A stretch of DNA of 64,000 bases from assembly GCA_021792365.1 (NCBI GenBank), contig JAJYUT010000007.1:1-64000 (forward strand), given 5' to 3'. Numbering within the stretch: position 1 is the stretch's first letter; every line of letters starts with the position of its first letter. Below, piece after piece: positions 1 through 8,630 of the stretch. The notes under the pieces were generated by a model, which was not told the DNA's origin, searched no databases, and saw only the letters and a program-made list of their open reading frames with translations. A program made the position numbers and the translations under genes. The stretch comes from Pseudomonadota bacterium. Lineage in GTDB: Bacteria; Pseudomonadota; Alphaproteobacteria; Dongiales; Dongiaceae.

Positions 1-512
1 GTGCCGTCGGGCGCCGGCGGCGTGAAGATCGCGATCTCAGGAACGCCCGCGACTATGGCTGGGATCGCCGTCATCATGGTGACCGACGGAAAGGATCCCT
101 TGCCGCGCGGCACGTAGAGTCCCACCGATGCGATCGGATGCCAGCGGTCGCCGGCGAACGCGCCAGGGCTGGTCTCCTTCAGCCACATCGGCTCCGGCAG
201 CTGCTCCTCGTGGAACGTGCGGATCGCCTTGACGGCGACCTCGATGGCTTCGCGTACCGCAGGATCCAGCATCCGAAATGCGTCTTCGAATTCCTGCTCC
301 GTTACCAGAATGCGGTCGACCGACACATCAGCTTTGTCAAACTCGCGCGTATAGTGCGACAGTGCCTGGTCGCCTTCCGCTTTGACCGCGGCAAGGATTG
401 GGCGGACCTTGTCGAGGAACGGGCCGATGTCCTGATCCGCTCGCTTCATGAGGGCTGCTCGCGCCGCTGCCGACATGTTCGCAAGCTCGTGGAAATTGCA
501 GGCTCCGGTCAT
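1..512 (-). CDS. hisD: Histidinol dehydrogenase-like protein, 3' part outside the window
   Basis: Partial gene read leftwards from an ATG at 512; about 170 residues are present and the frame is still open at the window edge. The segment has the HisD N-terminal domain: a YTREFD motif near residue 50 and a glycine/proline-rich VGLYVPRG stretch followed by SVTMMTAIPAIVAGV, which is the NAD-binding entrance of HisD. The catalytic His/Glu and zinc-ligand regions lie outside the window. HisD oxidises histidinol to histidine in two NAD-dependent steps, but the family also includes dehydrogenases of other amino- or sulfo-alcohols. It is the last visible gene of the PotA-D-B-C operon and starts 12 bp after the permease stop. 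A catabolic role feeding HutH is inference. Confidence 0.85.
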   Translation of the reverse strand, partial: MTGACNFHELANMSAAARAALMKRADQDIGPFLDKVRPILAAVKAEGDQALSHYTREFDKADVSVDRILVTEQEFEDAFRMLDPAVREAIEVAVKAIRTFHEEQLPEPMWLKETSPGAFAGDRWHPIASVGLYVPRGKGSFPSVTMMTAIPAIVAGVPEIAIFTPPAPDG

Positions 513-524
513 TCGGTGAACTCC

Positions 525-1325
525 TCACTTCGATTTGAGAAAAATATCGAGCCCGACCAGCCGGTCGAGGATGGCAATGACCATCGCCGCCACGACGACA
601 AACACGACCGAGATCGCCGCAAGATCGGGCGTAATGATGGAACGGATCGAGTTGTAGATCAGAACCGGCAGCGTCACGATTCGGGAATCGACTAGAAGCA
701 GACTCACCAGGAATTCGTTGAGCGCGAGAATGAACATGAGCAACGCGCCGGTGATGACGCCCGGCATGACCGCCGGCAGGGTGACTGTCAGGAATGTCTG
801 GACCGGCGGCGCGCCGCAGTTCGCTGCCGCCTTCTCAAGGTCCGGGTCGAGCGCGTTCGCGCTGCCCGCGACAGCCCAGATCATGAATGGCAAGTTGATC
901 GCGCAGCAGGCGAGACCCACCGGCCAGAGGCTGCCGAGCAGCCCTCCGGCCCCAAACACCAGCATCAGGCCGACCCCCGACCCGATAAGCGGTATGGTGA
1001 ATGGTAGCAGCAGGTAGACCTGGATGCCCTTCCTGAACCGGATCCGATGCTTCGCGAACACGATTCCGGCAAGCGTGCCGCAGGGAAGGGCGATGAGTGT
1101 GCAGACCGTCGCCACGTACAGGGAGCGCAGGAACGCCGCACGCAGATCAAACGCTCCCAGAATTTGCGCATACCATTGGAGGGACAAGCCGTCCGGCGGA
1201 AAGGTGACGATCTTCCCCGACGTGAGCGACGCACCGATGATCACGGCAGTCGGCGCCGACAGGGTCACCACGGAGAAGCCGACCAGCAGCCAGAGGACGA
1301 CGGCCTTCGAGCGGTCAGTCATCAT
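525..1325 (-). CDS. ABC transporter permease, PotC-like
   Basis: Inner-membrane permease of a polyamine/opine-type ABC importer, about 266 aa with six predicted hydrophobic segments. The family EAA loop appears as EKAAANCGAP about 180 residues in, followed by PAVMPGVITG, the site that contacts the ATPase. The ATG at 1325 (or 1322) overlaps the stop of the upstream permease gene (1315-1317), so translation is probably coupled; an in-frame ATG at 1337 is a less likely start. It pairs with the PotB-like permease and the binding protein and ATPase upstream. The substrate cannot be read from the sequence; the hut neighbours suggest an imidazole or histidine derivative. Confidence 0.9.
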   Translation of the reverse strand: MMTDRSKAVVLWLLVGFSVVTLSAPTAVIIGASLTSGKIVTFPPDGLSLQWYAQILGAFDLRAAFLRSLYVATVCTLIALPCGTLAGIVFAKHRIRFRKGIQVYLLLPFTIPLIGSGVGLMLVFGAGGLLGSLWPVGLACCAINLPFMIWAVAGSANALDPDLEKAAANCGAPPVQTFLTVTLPAVMPGVITGALLMFILALNEFLVSLLLVDSRIVTLPVLIYNSIRSIITPDLAAISVVFVVVAAMVIAILDRLVGLDIFLKSK

Positions 1326-2262
1326 CGTGTCCTGCAAGGCCCAATGTGCCGATCCCGACCAAAAGAAGCGCGACGCCCACGGCCGCTGATCCGGCGATGA
1401 TCAGCAGCAGCGTCAACGCGGATCCAAGGCCCGCATCCGACGTGCGGAAGAACTGGTCGTAGATGGCATTGGCGATGAAATCGTTGCTGCCGCCGCCCAG
1501 AACGGCGGGAATGGCAAAATCGGTCAACGTCAGCGTGAAAACCACGATGGCGGCGCCGACCATGCCGGGCCGCGCCAGCGGAATTACCACGTATTGGAAG
1601 GTGCGGATCCAATTGGCGCCGAGCGATTCCGCAGCCCGCTCGGTCTCCTTGGGGATTGCGGTCAGCGCCGGCGCCAACATCAACACTGCGAACGGAATCA
1701 TGGTTTGAACAAGGCCAAAGAGAACAGCCCAGTAGTTGAACAGCAGCCGGAATGGCCCGATGCCCAAGAAAGACAGACTCGTGTTCAGGATGCCTTCATT
1801 CCCGAGAATGATCAGCCAACCATAGGCGCGCACCACCTGGCCGATGAAAAACGGCAGGAACAGCACAATCAGCAGCAGCTTGCGCAGGATCGGCGATTCC
1901 GTCCGCACCAGCACATAGGCATACGGGAACGCAAGAACGAGCGTTACCGCAGTGACGAGGATAGCTCCCAGAAAGCTGCGGAGGCCGATGTTGCGAAACA
2001 GCGACGCCGTCAAGGCCCGCTCGAAGTTCTCGAGCGAGTAGCTCTCGGACGAACGGAAGGTTGCCTTGTCCAGGACGTGCAGGCTGCTGTCGGCGATCTC
2101 GATAAGGCCGATGACCAGCAAGCCGGTAACAAGCAGAGCAGGCAGCAGAAGCAGGTATGGCAGCCACGGCGCAAAGCGCGCCGGCCAGACGCGCTTTGCC
2201 AGGGCTTCGACTGCATCAAAAATCCGCCAGCTCAGCGGATAGGCAGTACTGTAATGACGCAT
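1315..2262 (-). CDS. ABC transporter permease, PotB-like
   Basis: Second permease of the importer, 315 aa. It has an N-terminal membrane segment near residues 30-55, a periplasmic stretch, then a five-segment core. The EAA motif is ERAAESLGAN followed by PLARPGMVGA, typical of PotB/HisM-type subunits. The chosen ATG at 2262 follows the hairpin downstream of the binding-protein gene; an upstream in-frame extension would run into that hairpin and the preceding gene. The 3' end overlaps the next permease by about 10 bp. Order in the operon is ATPase, binding protein, PotB, PotC, HisD-like. Confidence 0.9.
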   Translation of the reverse strand: MRHYSTAYPLSWRIFDAVEALAKRVWPARFAPWLPYLLLLPALLVTGLLVIGLIEIADSSLHVLDKATFRSSESYSLENFERALTASLFRNIGLRSFLGAILVTAVTLVLAFPYAYVLVRTESPILRKLLLIVLFLPFFIGQVVRAYGWLIILGNEGILNTSLSFLGIGPFRLLFNYWAVLFGLVQTMIPFAVLMLAPALTAIPKETERAAESLGANWIRTFQYVVIPLARPGMVGAAIVVFTLTLTDFAIPAVLGGGSNDFIANAIYDQFFRTSDAGLGSALTLLLIIAGSAAVGVALLLVGIGTLGLAGHDDD

Positions 2263-2288
2263 CCCTCTCACCGGCCTCGAGCCGAGAA

Positions 2289-2319
2289 GCGCCTTCCTGT
2301 CCTGACGACAGGAAGGCGC
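2289..2319 (-). other. Strong hairpin between binding-protein and permease genes
   Basis: A perfect 13-bp inverted repeat (2289-2301 with 2307-2319) around a 5-nt loop lies just after the stop of the PotD-like gene. No clear T-run follows on the minus strand, so it looks more like a transcript-stabilising or attenuating structure than a full terminator. Such hairpins commonly keep binding-protein mRNA in excess over permease mRNA. Confidence 0.7.
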
Positions 2320-2329
2320 GGGTTCCTGA

Positions 2330-3448
2330 CTAGCCTTGCATGATTTCCTTGAACTTGGCGAACCACTCCGACTGGTGCTCGACCTGGATCTTCGGCGAGA
2401 CCTGGAGCAGCTTCGCCAGGTCATCGGAAGTGGTCGGGTATGACAGGTCCCCGACCAGATCCTCCGGCGGCGTCAGGCCGGGCACGACACCGGGAAGCCC
2501 AAGGGGACCTAGCCAAGCCTGCTGTCCGGCCTGGCCGATCGCATAGTTCACATACTGCTTGGTCCAGTAGAGGTCGGCTGCCGGCAGCCCCTTGGGAATC
2601 CAGAGGCAGTCGGTATCGAGCGTCGCCCCTTCCTTCGGGACAGTCCAGGCGACCGGGATGCCGTTCTTCTTGGCTTCGCGCGCGTTGGAGCTGATGGTGC
2701 AGGCGACATCGATCTCGCCCTTCTGGAACCAGGCCGTGAAATCCGGGTCCTCGCCCAGCAATGGATTCTGCGCCTTCAGCTTCGAGAAGTAGTCCCACGC
2801 CGGCTGCATGTTCGCCGGAATGTCGGCTAGCTTGCCGCCGCCCGCAACCACCGCCGGCGCGTGCATGCCGATGCCATCGTTGTAGAGCGCGACCCGGCCC
2901 TTGAACCTCGGATCGAGGAGGTCGTTCCAGGAGGTCGGTGCGCCCGAGGGGAATGCCTCATTGCGGTAAGCCAGCACATAGACGTAGGCATAGACATTGA
3001 CTAGCGGCACGCCTTCCAGCCCCTCCGGCTTGGCGACCGGCAGGACGTTGGCGAGGTTGGGCAGGTCCGACAGATCTTCGGTTACGCCGCGCAACGCAGA
3101 CTTGGTCGCATTGATCGTTGTGTCCCAGTTGATGTTGATCGGCGGCACACGTCCCTGGTCGACCGCCGCCCATACCTTCGGCTGGATCTCGTTGTCCTCC
3201 GTGAGATCGTGGCGGACGGCGATGCCGGTCATCTGAGTAAACGGGTCGGATACGCCGGCCTTTAGCGATTCGACCCACACACCACCCCAGGCGCGGACCA
3301 CAATCTCCGCCGGCTTTGGCTGTTCGTCCGCCCAAGCCTGCCCCAGGCCCAGCGTCGATATTCCCGCGACCGACCCAGCGGCCGTGGCCCCCTCCAGGAA
3401 TCTGCGGCGAGAGAGCTTGTAGCGTGCGATTTGATTGATGCCAGTCAT
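2330..3448 (-). CDS. Extracellular solute-binding protein, PotD/SBP_bac_8 type, Tat-exported
   Basis: Periplasmic receptor of the importer, 372 aa from the ATG at 3448, which has a CAGGGAG ribosome site at proper distance; an ATG six bases upstream is too close to that site. The N-terminus carries a twin-arginine signal (SRRRFLEG) and a hydrophobic alanine/glycine segment, with likely cleavage after WADE. The rest is a type II binding fold: an RAWGGVW strand early, a NINWD segment, then GPLGLPGVVPGL near the C-terminus. It has no obvious polyamine-binding signature, so the ligand is unknown. The gene lies between the ATPase and the permeases and is followed by a hairpin. Confidence 0.92.
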   Translation of the reverse strand: MTGINQIARYKLSRRRFLEGATAAGSVAGISTLGLGQAWADEQPKPAEIVVRAWGGVWVESLKAGVSDPFTQMTGIAVRHDLTEDNEIQPKVWAAVDQGRVPPININWDTTINATKSALRGVTEDLSDLPNLANVLPVAKPEGLEGVPLVNVYAYVYVLAYRNEAFPSGAPTSWNDLLDPRFKGRVALYNDGIGMHAPAVVAGGGKLADIPANMQPAWDYFSKLKAQNPLLGEDPDFTAWFQKGEIDVACTISSNAREAKKNGIPVAWTVPKEGATLDTDCLWIPKGLPAADLYWTKQYVNYAIGQAGQQAWLGPLGLPGVVPGLTPPEDLVGDLSYPTTSDDLAKLLQVSPKIQVEHQSEWFAKFKEIMQG

Positions 3449-3484
3449 CTCCATCTCCCTGTTTTGGCGCTCATGCGCTCCTAC

Positions 3485-4624
3485 TTACGCCGGAAAAACC
3501 AGCAGATCGCGGACATTCCACCCGACAAAGACGTGCGCGCCGATAGGATATTCGGCGTGCAGAGCGGGATCGTGGTCGAATGCTCGCACCCGGTGCTCAT
3601 TGAACCCGTCCACCAGCACTTCGTAGACGATGCGCTCGCCTTCGAAGATCACATCCTCCACGCGGCCTTCCAGGACCGTGTCGAGATTGCGAAGACCGGC
3701 GCCGGTCGTGGCTACTCTGACCTGTTCTGCGCGAAGTGCCGCTTCGGCGGCGCCTCCTGGCAAAAGCGTGTCGTCGCCAGCGACTGTGCCCTGTAGTTCG
3801 GCGCCGCCGATCCGGAGACGCGCCACGCCTTCTCTCACCGATCGCACCTCTACCGGCAGGAAGGCAGTCAGTCCGATGAATCCAGCGACGAAGCGGTTCG
3901 CCGGCTGCCGATACGTCCGCTGGGGGCGGTCCATCTGCTGGATACGCCCGCGATCCATAACGATGATTTCATCCGACATGATCAGCGCCTCGCGTTGATC
4001 ATGCGTCACGTTGATTGTGGTCACACTTAGCTCGCGCTGGATGCGCCGGAATTCGAGCTGCATCTCCTCGCGCAGCTTCCGGTCCAGCGACGCCAACGGC
4101 TCATCGAGGAGCAGAAGATCGGGTTCAAAGACCAGCGCGCGCGCGATCGCGACGCGCTGCTGCTGGCCGCCAGACAATTGTTGAATCCTGCGATTGCCGA
4201 GGCCGGGCAGGCGCACCAGATCGAGGTAGCGCTCGACCCTTCCAGGAATCGTGCGTGCATCGAACCGCCGCATTCTCAACGGAAACGCAACATTCTCAGC
4301 GACAGTCAGATGCGGGAACAAGGCCAGCCGCTGAAACACCATGCCGATGGATCGTTGATAGGCCGGCACCGACTGCACCGGCTGCCCGGCGATAACGATT
4401 TCGCCTGATGTCGGCGCCTGGAACCCTGCGATCATCTGCAGGAGTGTCGTCTTTCCGGAACCGGACGGACCGAGAATGGTGAGAAATGAACCCTTGGCAA
4501 GTTCGAACGAGACGTCGTCAACCGCCAGGACCGCAGGGTAAGCCATCGAGACGCGGCGCACCGAGACGGCGATGTTCCGGACGGCATCGGTACGTGTTGC
4601 GGACGTTGTGACTGCCTCACCCAT
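3485..4624 (-). CDS. ABC transporter ATP-binding protein, PotA-like
   Basis: ATPase subunit, 379 aa. Walker A is GPSGSGKTT near residue 55, the Q-loop VFQRLALFPHLT near 100, the signature LSGGQQQRVAIARAL near 145, Walker B LLLLDEPLASLD, and the H-loop NVTHDQREA. About 130 C-terminal residues form a TOBE/OB regulatory domain, as in PotA, MalK and FbpC. It is the first gene of the leftward operon, and its start faces the M20/hutU operon across a 172-bp divergent region holding the HutC-like operator. Importer ATPases are normally within 4 bp to tens of bases of their partner genes; here 36 bp separate it from the binding protein. Confidence 0.93.
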   Translation of the reverse strand: MGEAVTTSATRTDAVRNIAVSVRRVSMAYPAVLAVDDVSFELAKGSFLTILGPSGSGKTTLLQMIAGFQAPTSGEIVIAGQPVQSVPAYQRSIGMVFQRLALFPHLTVAENVAFPLRMRRFDARTIPGRVERYLDLVRLPGLGNRRIQQLSGGQQQRVAIARALVFEPDLLLLDEPLASLDRKLREEMQLEFRRIQRELSVTTINVTHDQREALIMSDEIIVMDRGRIQQMDRPQRTYRQPANRFVAGFIGLTAFLPVEVRSVREGVARLRIGGAELQGTVAGDDTLLPGGAAEAALRAEQVRVATTGAGLRNLDTVLEGRVEDVIFEGERIVYEVLVDGFNEHRVRAFDHDPALHAEYPIGAHVFVGWNVRDLLVFPA

Positions 4625-4724
4625 CCCAACTCTCTAGCTTGCCCACTTCCGTTGCAGCCTACCGCAGCACGCCGCCACCCCGGATCGAAACGGTCGAAGC
4701 TCTTTCTATACCCTATCGGGCATC

Positions 4725-4748
4725 TTTGTATAGTCTTGTATATACCAA
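4725..4748. promoter_or_regulatory. Putative HutC-family operator, divergent potA / M20-hutU promoter
   Basis: TTTGTATAG, seven bases, then TATACCAA. The reverse complement of the site at 12661-12684 has the same arms (TTTGTATAG-N7-TATACGAA). It also contains a CTTGTATATAC core resembling the known HutC target. It lies 49 bp before the M20 gene and 101 bp before the ATPase gene, so one site could control both directions. Assignment to the HutC protein at 7800-8630 is inference. Confidence 0.7.
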
Positions 4749-4796
4749 TGTAGAAATCTATTGTAGCGATGGCGCGCTCAAAGGGCAGGGACCTTC

Positions 4797-5990
4797 ATGC
4801 GGAAAGACATCAACCGGCGCATCAGCGACTACGTCGATTCACATGCCGACGACCTGACCGCATTCCTGCAGCAGGTGGTCCGCTCCAAGTCGCTCTGGGG
4901 CGATGTTGCTGAACTGGGCAAGCTGGCGGGTATGATTCATCGACGCCTCAACGACCATGGTGTGCGGGCGGAGCTGCAGGATTCCGGGACTCCCGGCGCG
5001 CCGAATGTGCTTGGCCGGATCGGCGACGCGAGCACAAGCCGGCGGTTGCTGTTCTGCGGCCATTTCGACGTCTATCCGCCATCCGACGCCTGGAGCTTCG
5101 ATCCGTGGTCCGCACCGATTCGCGGGGACAAGCTCCACGGGCCGGGTTCCACCGACATGAAGGGCGGGACCACCGCAATGCTGATGGCGTCAACGGTGCT
5201 AGCCGCGCTCGGGGAGCCGAAAGGCGGCGAGATGATCGTGCTTCCGATCCCCAATCATTTCGAGGGCGGCGAAGGGACGCGCCGCGCGCTGGATGCCGGA
5301 TTGACGGCGGAGGCTGGCATTGTGTGCGAACCGACGGATCTCGATGTCTGCGCGGCCCAGCGCGGCATCCTCTACGCCGACATCACGATCAAGGGCGTCG
5401 GCGCGCATACGACCTTTGAGCAGGTTGGCGTCAACGCCATTGAGCCGATCATACCGATCATCCAGGCGCTGAAGGCTCCCGCGTTCGCCAAGCCCGGTCA
5501 CGACGAATTCGGGCCGGAGAAGATCGTCAATATTGCGCTGGTGCAAGGCGGCCTGCGGCGATGCCTGATCCCGGCACATTGCGTGCTGACGGTCGATGTG
5601 CGGTTCTCGCCCTCCACGACTGCCGCCGCTGTGCTCGAGGAGATGCGCGCCATCGTGCGCGGGGTATCGATGGGCCAAAAGTTCAATGCGCGTGTCGAGC
5701 CGCAGGAAAGCTGCGTGAAGAACCCGCGCAGCCCGATGGACTGGATTGTGCATCCGATCCGCGACCGGCTGGCTGCCGCGCATGAGGCCTTCGCGGGCGC
5801 CGCGCCGCTTGCCGCCTGCCATCCTGCCTGGCCGGACACGCCCGTGCTCAATGAGCGCGGTATCCCTTCGATAACCTATGGACCGGGTTCGAAATACTGC
5901 TATTGGGACGAGGAATATGTCCCGATCCCGCAGTATCTGCAGGCGATCAAGGTCTATGCCTCGACGGCCGCGCACTGGTTCCAAGCCTAA
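4797..5990 (+). CDS. M20 family amidohydrolase (ArgE/DapE-like), first gene of hutUCH operon
   Basis: 397 aa, with the M20 fold: metal-site motif GHFDVYP near residue 84, GSTDMKGG near 118 (bridging Asp), and CEPTDLD near 180. Family members cleave N-acyl groups from amino acids with two zinc ions. Two expected sites are altered: where most relatives have the catalytic DEE pair before a GG-GT turn, this protein reads NHFEGGEGT, and the C-terminal His of the GPG...AH motif is missing (GPGSKYCYWDEEY). It may use other ligands or a different substrate. It lies directly after the HutC-like operator and ends 1 bp before HutU, so it probably acts on the importer's substrate before the hut steps. 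That order is inference. Confidence 0.88.
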   Translation: MRKDINRRISDYVDSHADDLTAFLQQVVRSKSLWGDVAELGKLAGMIHRRLNDHGVRAELQDSGTPGAPNVLGRIGDASTSRRLLFCGHFDVYPPSDAWSFDPWSAPIRGDKLHGPGSTDMKGGTTAMLMASTVLAALGEPKGGEMIVLPIPNHFEGGEGTRRALDAGLTAEAGIVCEPTDLDVCAAQRGILYADITIKGVGAHTTFEQVGVNAIEPIIPIIQALKAPAFAKPGHDEFGPEKIVNIALVQGGLRRCLIPAHCVLTVDVRFSPSTTAAAVLEEMRAIVRGVSMGQKFNARVEPQESCVKNPRSPMDWIVHPIRDRLAAAHEAFAGAAPLAACHPAWPDTPVLNERGIPSITYGPGSKYCYWDEEYVPIPQYLQAIKVYASTAAHWFQA

Positions 5991-5991
5991 G

Positions 5992-7644
5992 ATGAGGCTC
6001 GCCAATACTCCCATCGAGATCGGCCATGGCGACATCCTGCGCTGCAAGGGCTGGCGCCAGGAAGGCGTCCTGCGCATGCTGGAGAACACCCTCGCCAACG
6101 GCGAGAAGCCGCAGGAGCTGATCGTCTATGGCGGCTCGGGGCGGGTCGCCCGCAATTGGGAGTGCTATCATGCCATCGTCGATGCCCTGAAGGCGCTGGA
6201 AGCCGACGAGACGCTCGTGATCCAGTCGGGAAAGCCGGTAGCGGTGCTTCGCACCAGCCCATCGAGCCCCAAGGTGATTGCAGCGAACACCAACCTGGTC
6301 GGAAAGTGGGCCACCTGGCCGGTCTATCGCGAGCTGGAGGCGAAGGGCCTCATCATGTACGGCCAGTATACGGCCGGAACCTGGGCCTATATCGGCACTC
6401 AGGGCATTCTGCAGGGCACGTTCGAAACGTTCGCAGCAGCCGGCGCCACGTTTCCGTCCGGCGATCTAAAAGGTCGGATCGTGCTGACTGCTGGGCTTGG
6501 AGGAATGGGAGGCGCGCAACCACTCGCCGTCAAGATGGCGGGCGGGGTCTGTATCGCCGTCGAGGTGGATCCAGAACGGGCCGAGCGCCGGATCGGCATG
6601 GGATATTGCGATAGCATTGTGCGCACGGCCGAGGAGGCGCTGCGGAAGGCGCGCGCAGCCGCCGAAAGCGGCGAGACGCTGGGCATCGCGCTGATCGGCA
6701 ACGCCGCGGAAGAGTTCGAAAGGCTGCGCGCGCTCGGGCTCTCGCCCGCGGTGGTTACCGATCAGACCTCGGCGCACGACCCCCTCAATGGCTACGTGCC
6801 GGCTGGGTGCACCCTGGCGGAAGCGATTGATCTGCGGGCCCGTGACCCGCAGCGTTATGTCGCCATGAGCATGGCATCCATGGCGCGCCATGTGCGCGCG
6901 ATGCTGGCCTTCCGCGATGACGGTGCAATCGTCTTCGAATACGGGAACAACATTCGCGGCCATGCCGAGGAGACAGGCGAGGCGCGCGCATTCGAGATCC
7001 AGGGCTTCGTACCGCTGTTCATCCGGCCCAGCTTCGCGCGCGGCCGCGGCCCGTTTCGCTGGGTATGCCTGTCCGGCGCCCCGGAAGACCTGGCCGCCAC
7101 CGATGCGGCCACGCTCGCCGCTTTTCCCGACGATCCTTTGCTGAGGACCTGGATGTCCATGGCGCAGAAGCGCGTACCCATCCAGGGGCTGCCGGCGCGC
7201 TGCTGCTGGCTCGCGCTCGGAGAGCGCGACCGGCTCGGCCGCATCTTCAACGACATGGTTCGCGCCGGCCGGCTCAAGGCACCGCTGGCCCTGTCGCGCG
7301 ATCATCTCGACACTGGGTCCGTCGCACAGCCGACTCGGGAGACGGAACGCATGAAGGATGGAAGCGATGCTATCGCGGACTGGCCGTTGCTAAACGCATT
7401 GTTGAATGCGGTCAATGGCGCCGACGTGGTGACCATTCATCAGGGCGGCGGCAGCGGCATGGGAGGTTCGATCTCCGCCGGCATGACGATTGTTGCCGAC
7501 GGAACCGACGAGGCGGCGAATCGGATCGGTCGGTGCCTATTTGCCGATCCGGCGATCGGCGTGATCCGTCATGCCGACGCGGGGTACGACGAAGCGAAGG
7601 AAGCAGCAAGACGCGCGGGACTAAAACCATTGGTTGGCGTATAA
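5992..7644 (+). CDS. hutU: Urocanate hydratase-like protein
   Basis: 550 aa, the usual urocanase length. It adds water to urocanate using tightly bound NAD+ as an electrophile. Seen: YGGSGRVARNWE near residue 45, GQYTAGTWAYIG near 125, the NAD-binding GLGGMGGAQPLA near 170, DQTSAHDPLNGY near 262, EYGNNIR near 318 and the catalytic cysteine region LPARCCW near 405. Typical urocanases have GQMTAGSWIYIG and HNGGGVG-x-GYS-x-HAG; here the second reads HQGGGSGMGGSISAG, and the usual PLFC before RG-GPFRW is PSFA. These are pocket or near-pocket changes, so a modified urocanate is possible. The ATG at 5992 is one base after the M20 stop. No separate promoter is visible. Confidence 0.9.
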   Translation: MRLANTPIEIGHGDILRCKGWRQEGVLRMLENTLANGEKPQELIVYGGSGRVARNWECYHAIVDALKALEADETLVIQSGKPVAVLRTSPSSPKVIAANTNLVGKWATWPVYRELEAKGLIMYGQYTAGTWAYIGTQGILQGTFETFAAAGATFPSGDLKGRIVLTAGLGGMGGAQPLAVKMAGGVCIAVEVDPERAERRIGMGYCDSIVRTAEEALRKARAAAESGETLGIALIGNAAEEFERLRALGLSPAVVTDQTSAHDPLNGYVPAGCTLAEAIDLRARDPQRYVAMSMASMARHVRAMLAFRDDGAIVFEYGNNIRGHAEETGEARAFEIQGFVPLFIRPSFARGRGPFRWVCLSGAPEDLAATDAATLAAFPDDPLLRTWMSMAQKRVPIQGLPARCCWLALGERDRLGRIFNDMVRAGRLKAPLALSRDHLDTGSVAQPTRETERMKDGSDAIADWPLLNALLNAVNGADVVTIHQGGGSGMGGSISAGMTIVADGTDEAANRIGRCLFADPAIGVIRHADAGYDEAKEAARRAGLKPLVGV

Positions 7645-7799
7645 AGTGGCAGGTACCCTGATTCGAGTTCACCTTTTTCGGCGGCCGATATGAAGATAGC
7701 GAAAAGCCCGAGCGCCTCCCGCCCGCGCGAAAATCTTCTGACTTGGTGCGTGCCGCAGCGCCGTTTGCACGCCTCGTGAGGGACGGGAGAATCCAGATC

Positions 7800-8630
7800 G
7801 TGAGACGGTCGACCCACGTGGCGCTCAAGCCAGAGGCAGCACAACCTCTCTATCTGCAGGTCAAGCAGCTCATCCTGGACGGGATCCGTGCCGGCGAGTG
7901 GGATGACAAGCGGCTGCCGTCCGAGCAGTACCTTGTCGATCGGCTCAACGTTTCCCGCATGACAGTGCATCGCGCCCTTCGCGAACTGAAGAGTGAAGGC
8001 ATCCTGGTGCGCGTGCCTGGGCGCGGGACCTTTGTTTCTTCGGAAAAACCCCGCTCCACGCTCCTGGAAACCCAGGACATTGCGGAGGAAATCCGCAGCC
8101 GCGGCTCCGATTACCGGTGCGGCGTCAAGATCCTGGAGCCGGTCAAGGCGGATCGCGAAACCGCAGCGGCTCTTGATCTCAGACCGGGGGACACGGTCTA
8201 TCATTCCCTGATCGTGCACGAGGAAAACGGTGCGCCCCTGCAACTCGAGGAGCGCTGGATCAACCCCAGCGTGGCGCCGGGTTATATCGACCAGGATTTC
8301 ACCAGATTCACGCCGCATGCGTTCCTGACGCGAACGGCAAGCATCTCCGAGGTCGAGCATGTGCTTCATGCCATCCGGCCGGATGAGCGTGTGCAACGCT
8401 ATCTCCAGATCAGCAATGACGACCCTTGCCTCCTCCTCGTCCGGCGCACCTGGGCTGGAGCCGTGGTCGCAACGCGGAGCTTTTTCATCTACCCTGGCGA
8501 CCGCTACAGCCTGGGCGGTCGCTACCAGGTCTTCGGTGAGGCTGAGCGCCCCTTGATGGGCTCGATGCGTACCGGCCAGATATACGGCCCGAGCGGAAGC
8601 CGGCGCGGCAAGAAGCAGCCGAAGCGATGA
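7800..8630 (+). CDS. hutC: HutC-family transcriptional repressor (GntR/UTRA)
   Basis: 276 aa from the GTG at 7800, preceded by GGGAG ten bases upstream; an in-frame TTG at 7743 would add 19 residues that do not look like the family. The N-terminal winged helix reads QPLYLQVKQLIL, LPSEQYLVDRLNVSRMTVHRAL and VRVPGRGTFV. The C-terminal UTRA effector domain has SEVEHVLHAI, PCLLLVRRTW and YPGDRYSLGGRY, the HutC pattern. HutC proteins bind urocanate and release their operators. Its stop overlaps the hutH start (ATGA at 8627-8630). The shared operators at 4725 and 12661 are the likely targets. Confidence 0.92.
   Translation: MRRSTHVALKPEAAQPLYLQVKQLILDGIRAGEWDDKRLPSEQYLVDRLNVSRMTVHRALRELKSEGILVRVPGRGTFVSSEKPRSTLLETQDIAEEIRSRGSDYRCGVKILEPVKADRETAAALDLRPGDTVYHSLIVHEENGAPLQLEERWINPSVAPGYIDQDFTRFTPHAFLTRTASISEVEHVLHAIRPDERVQRYLQISNDDPCLLLVRRTWAGAVVATRSFFIYPGDRYSLGGRYQVFGEAERPLMGSMRTGQIYGPSGSRRGKKQPKR

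Noticed and set aside
5992-7644. Loss of the catalytic cysteine in the urocanase, suggested by PSFARG in place of PLFCRG.
   Set aside because: Counting along the protein places the known catalytic cysteine near residue 405, in LPARCCW, which is intact. The PLFC change is kept only as a pocket difference.
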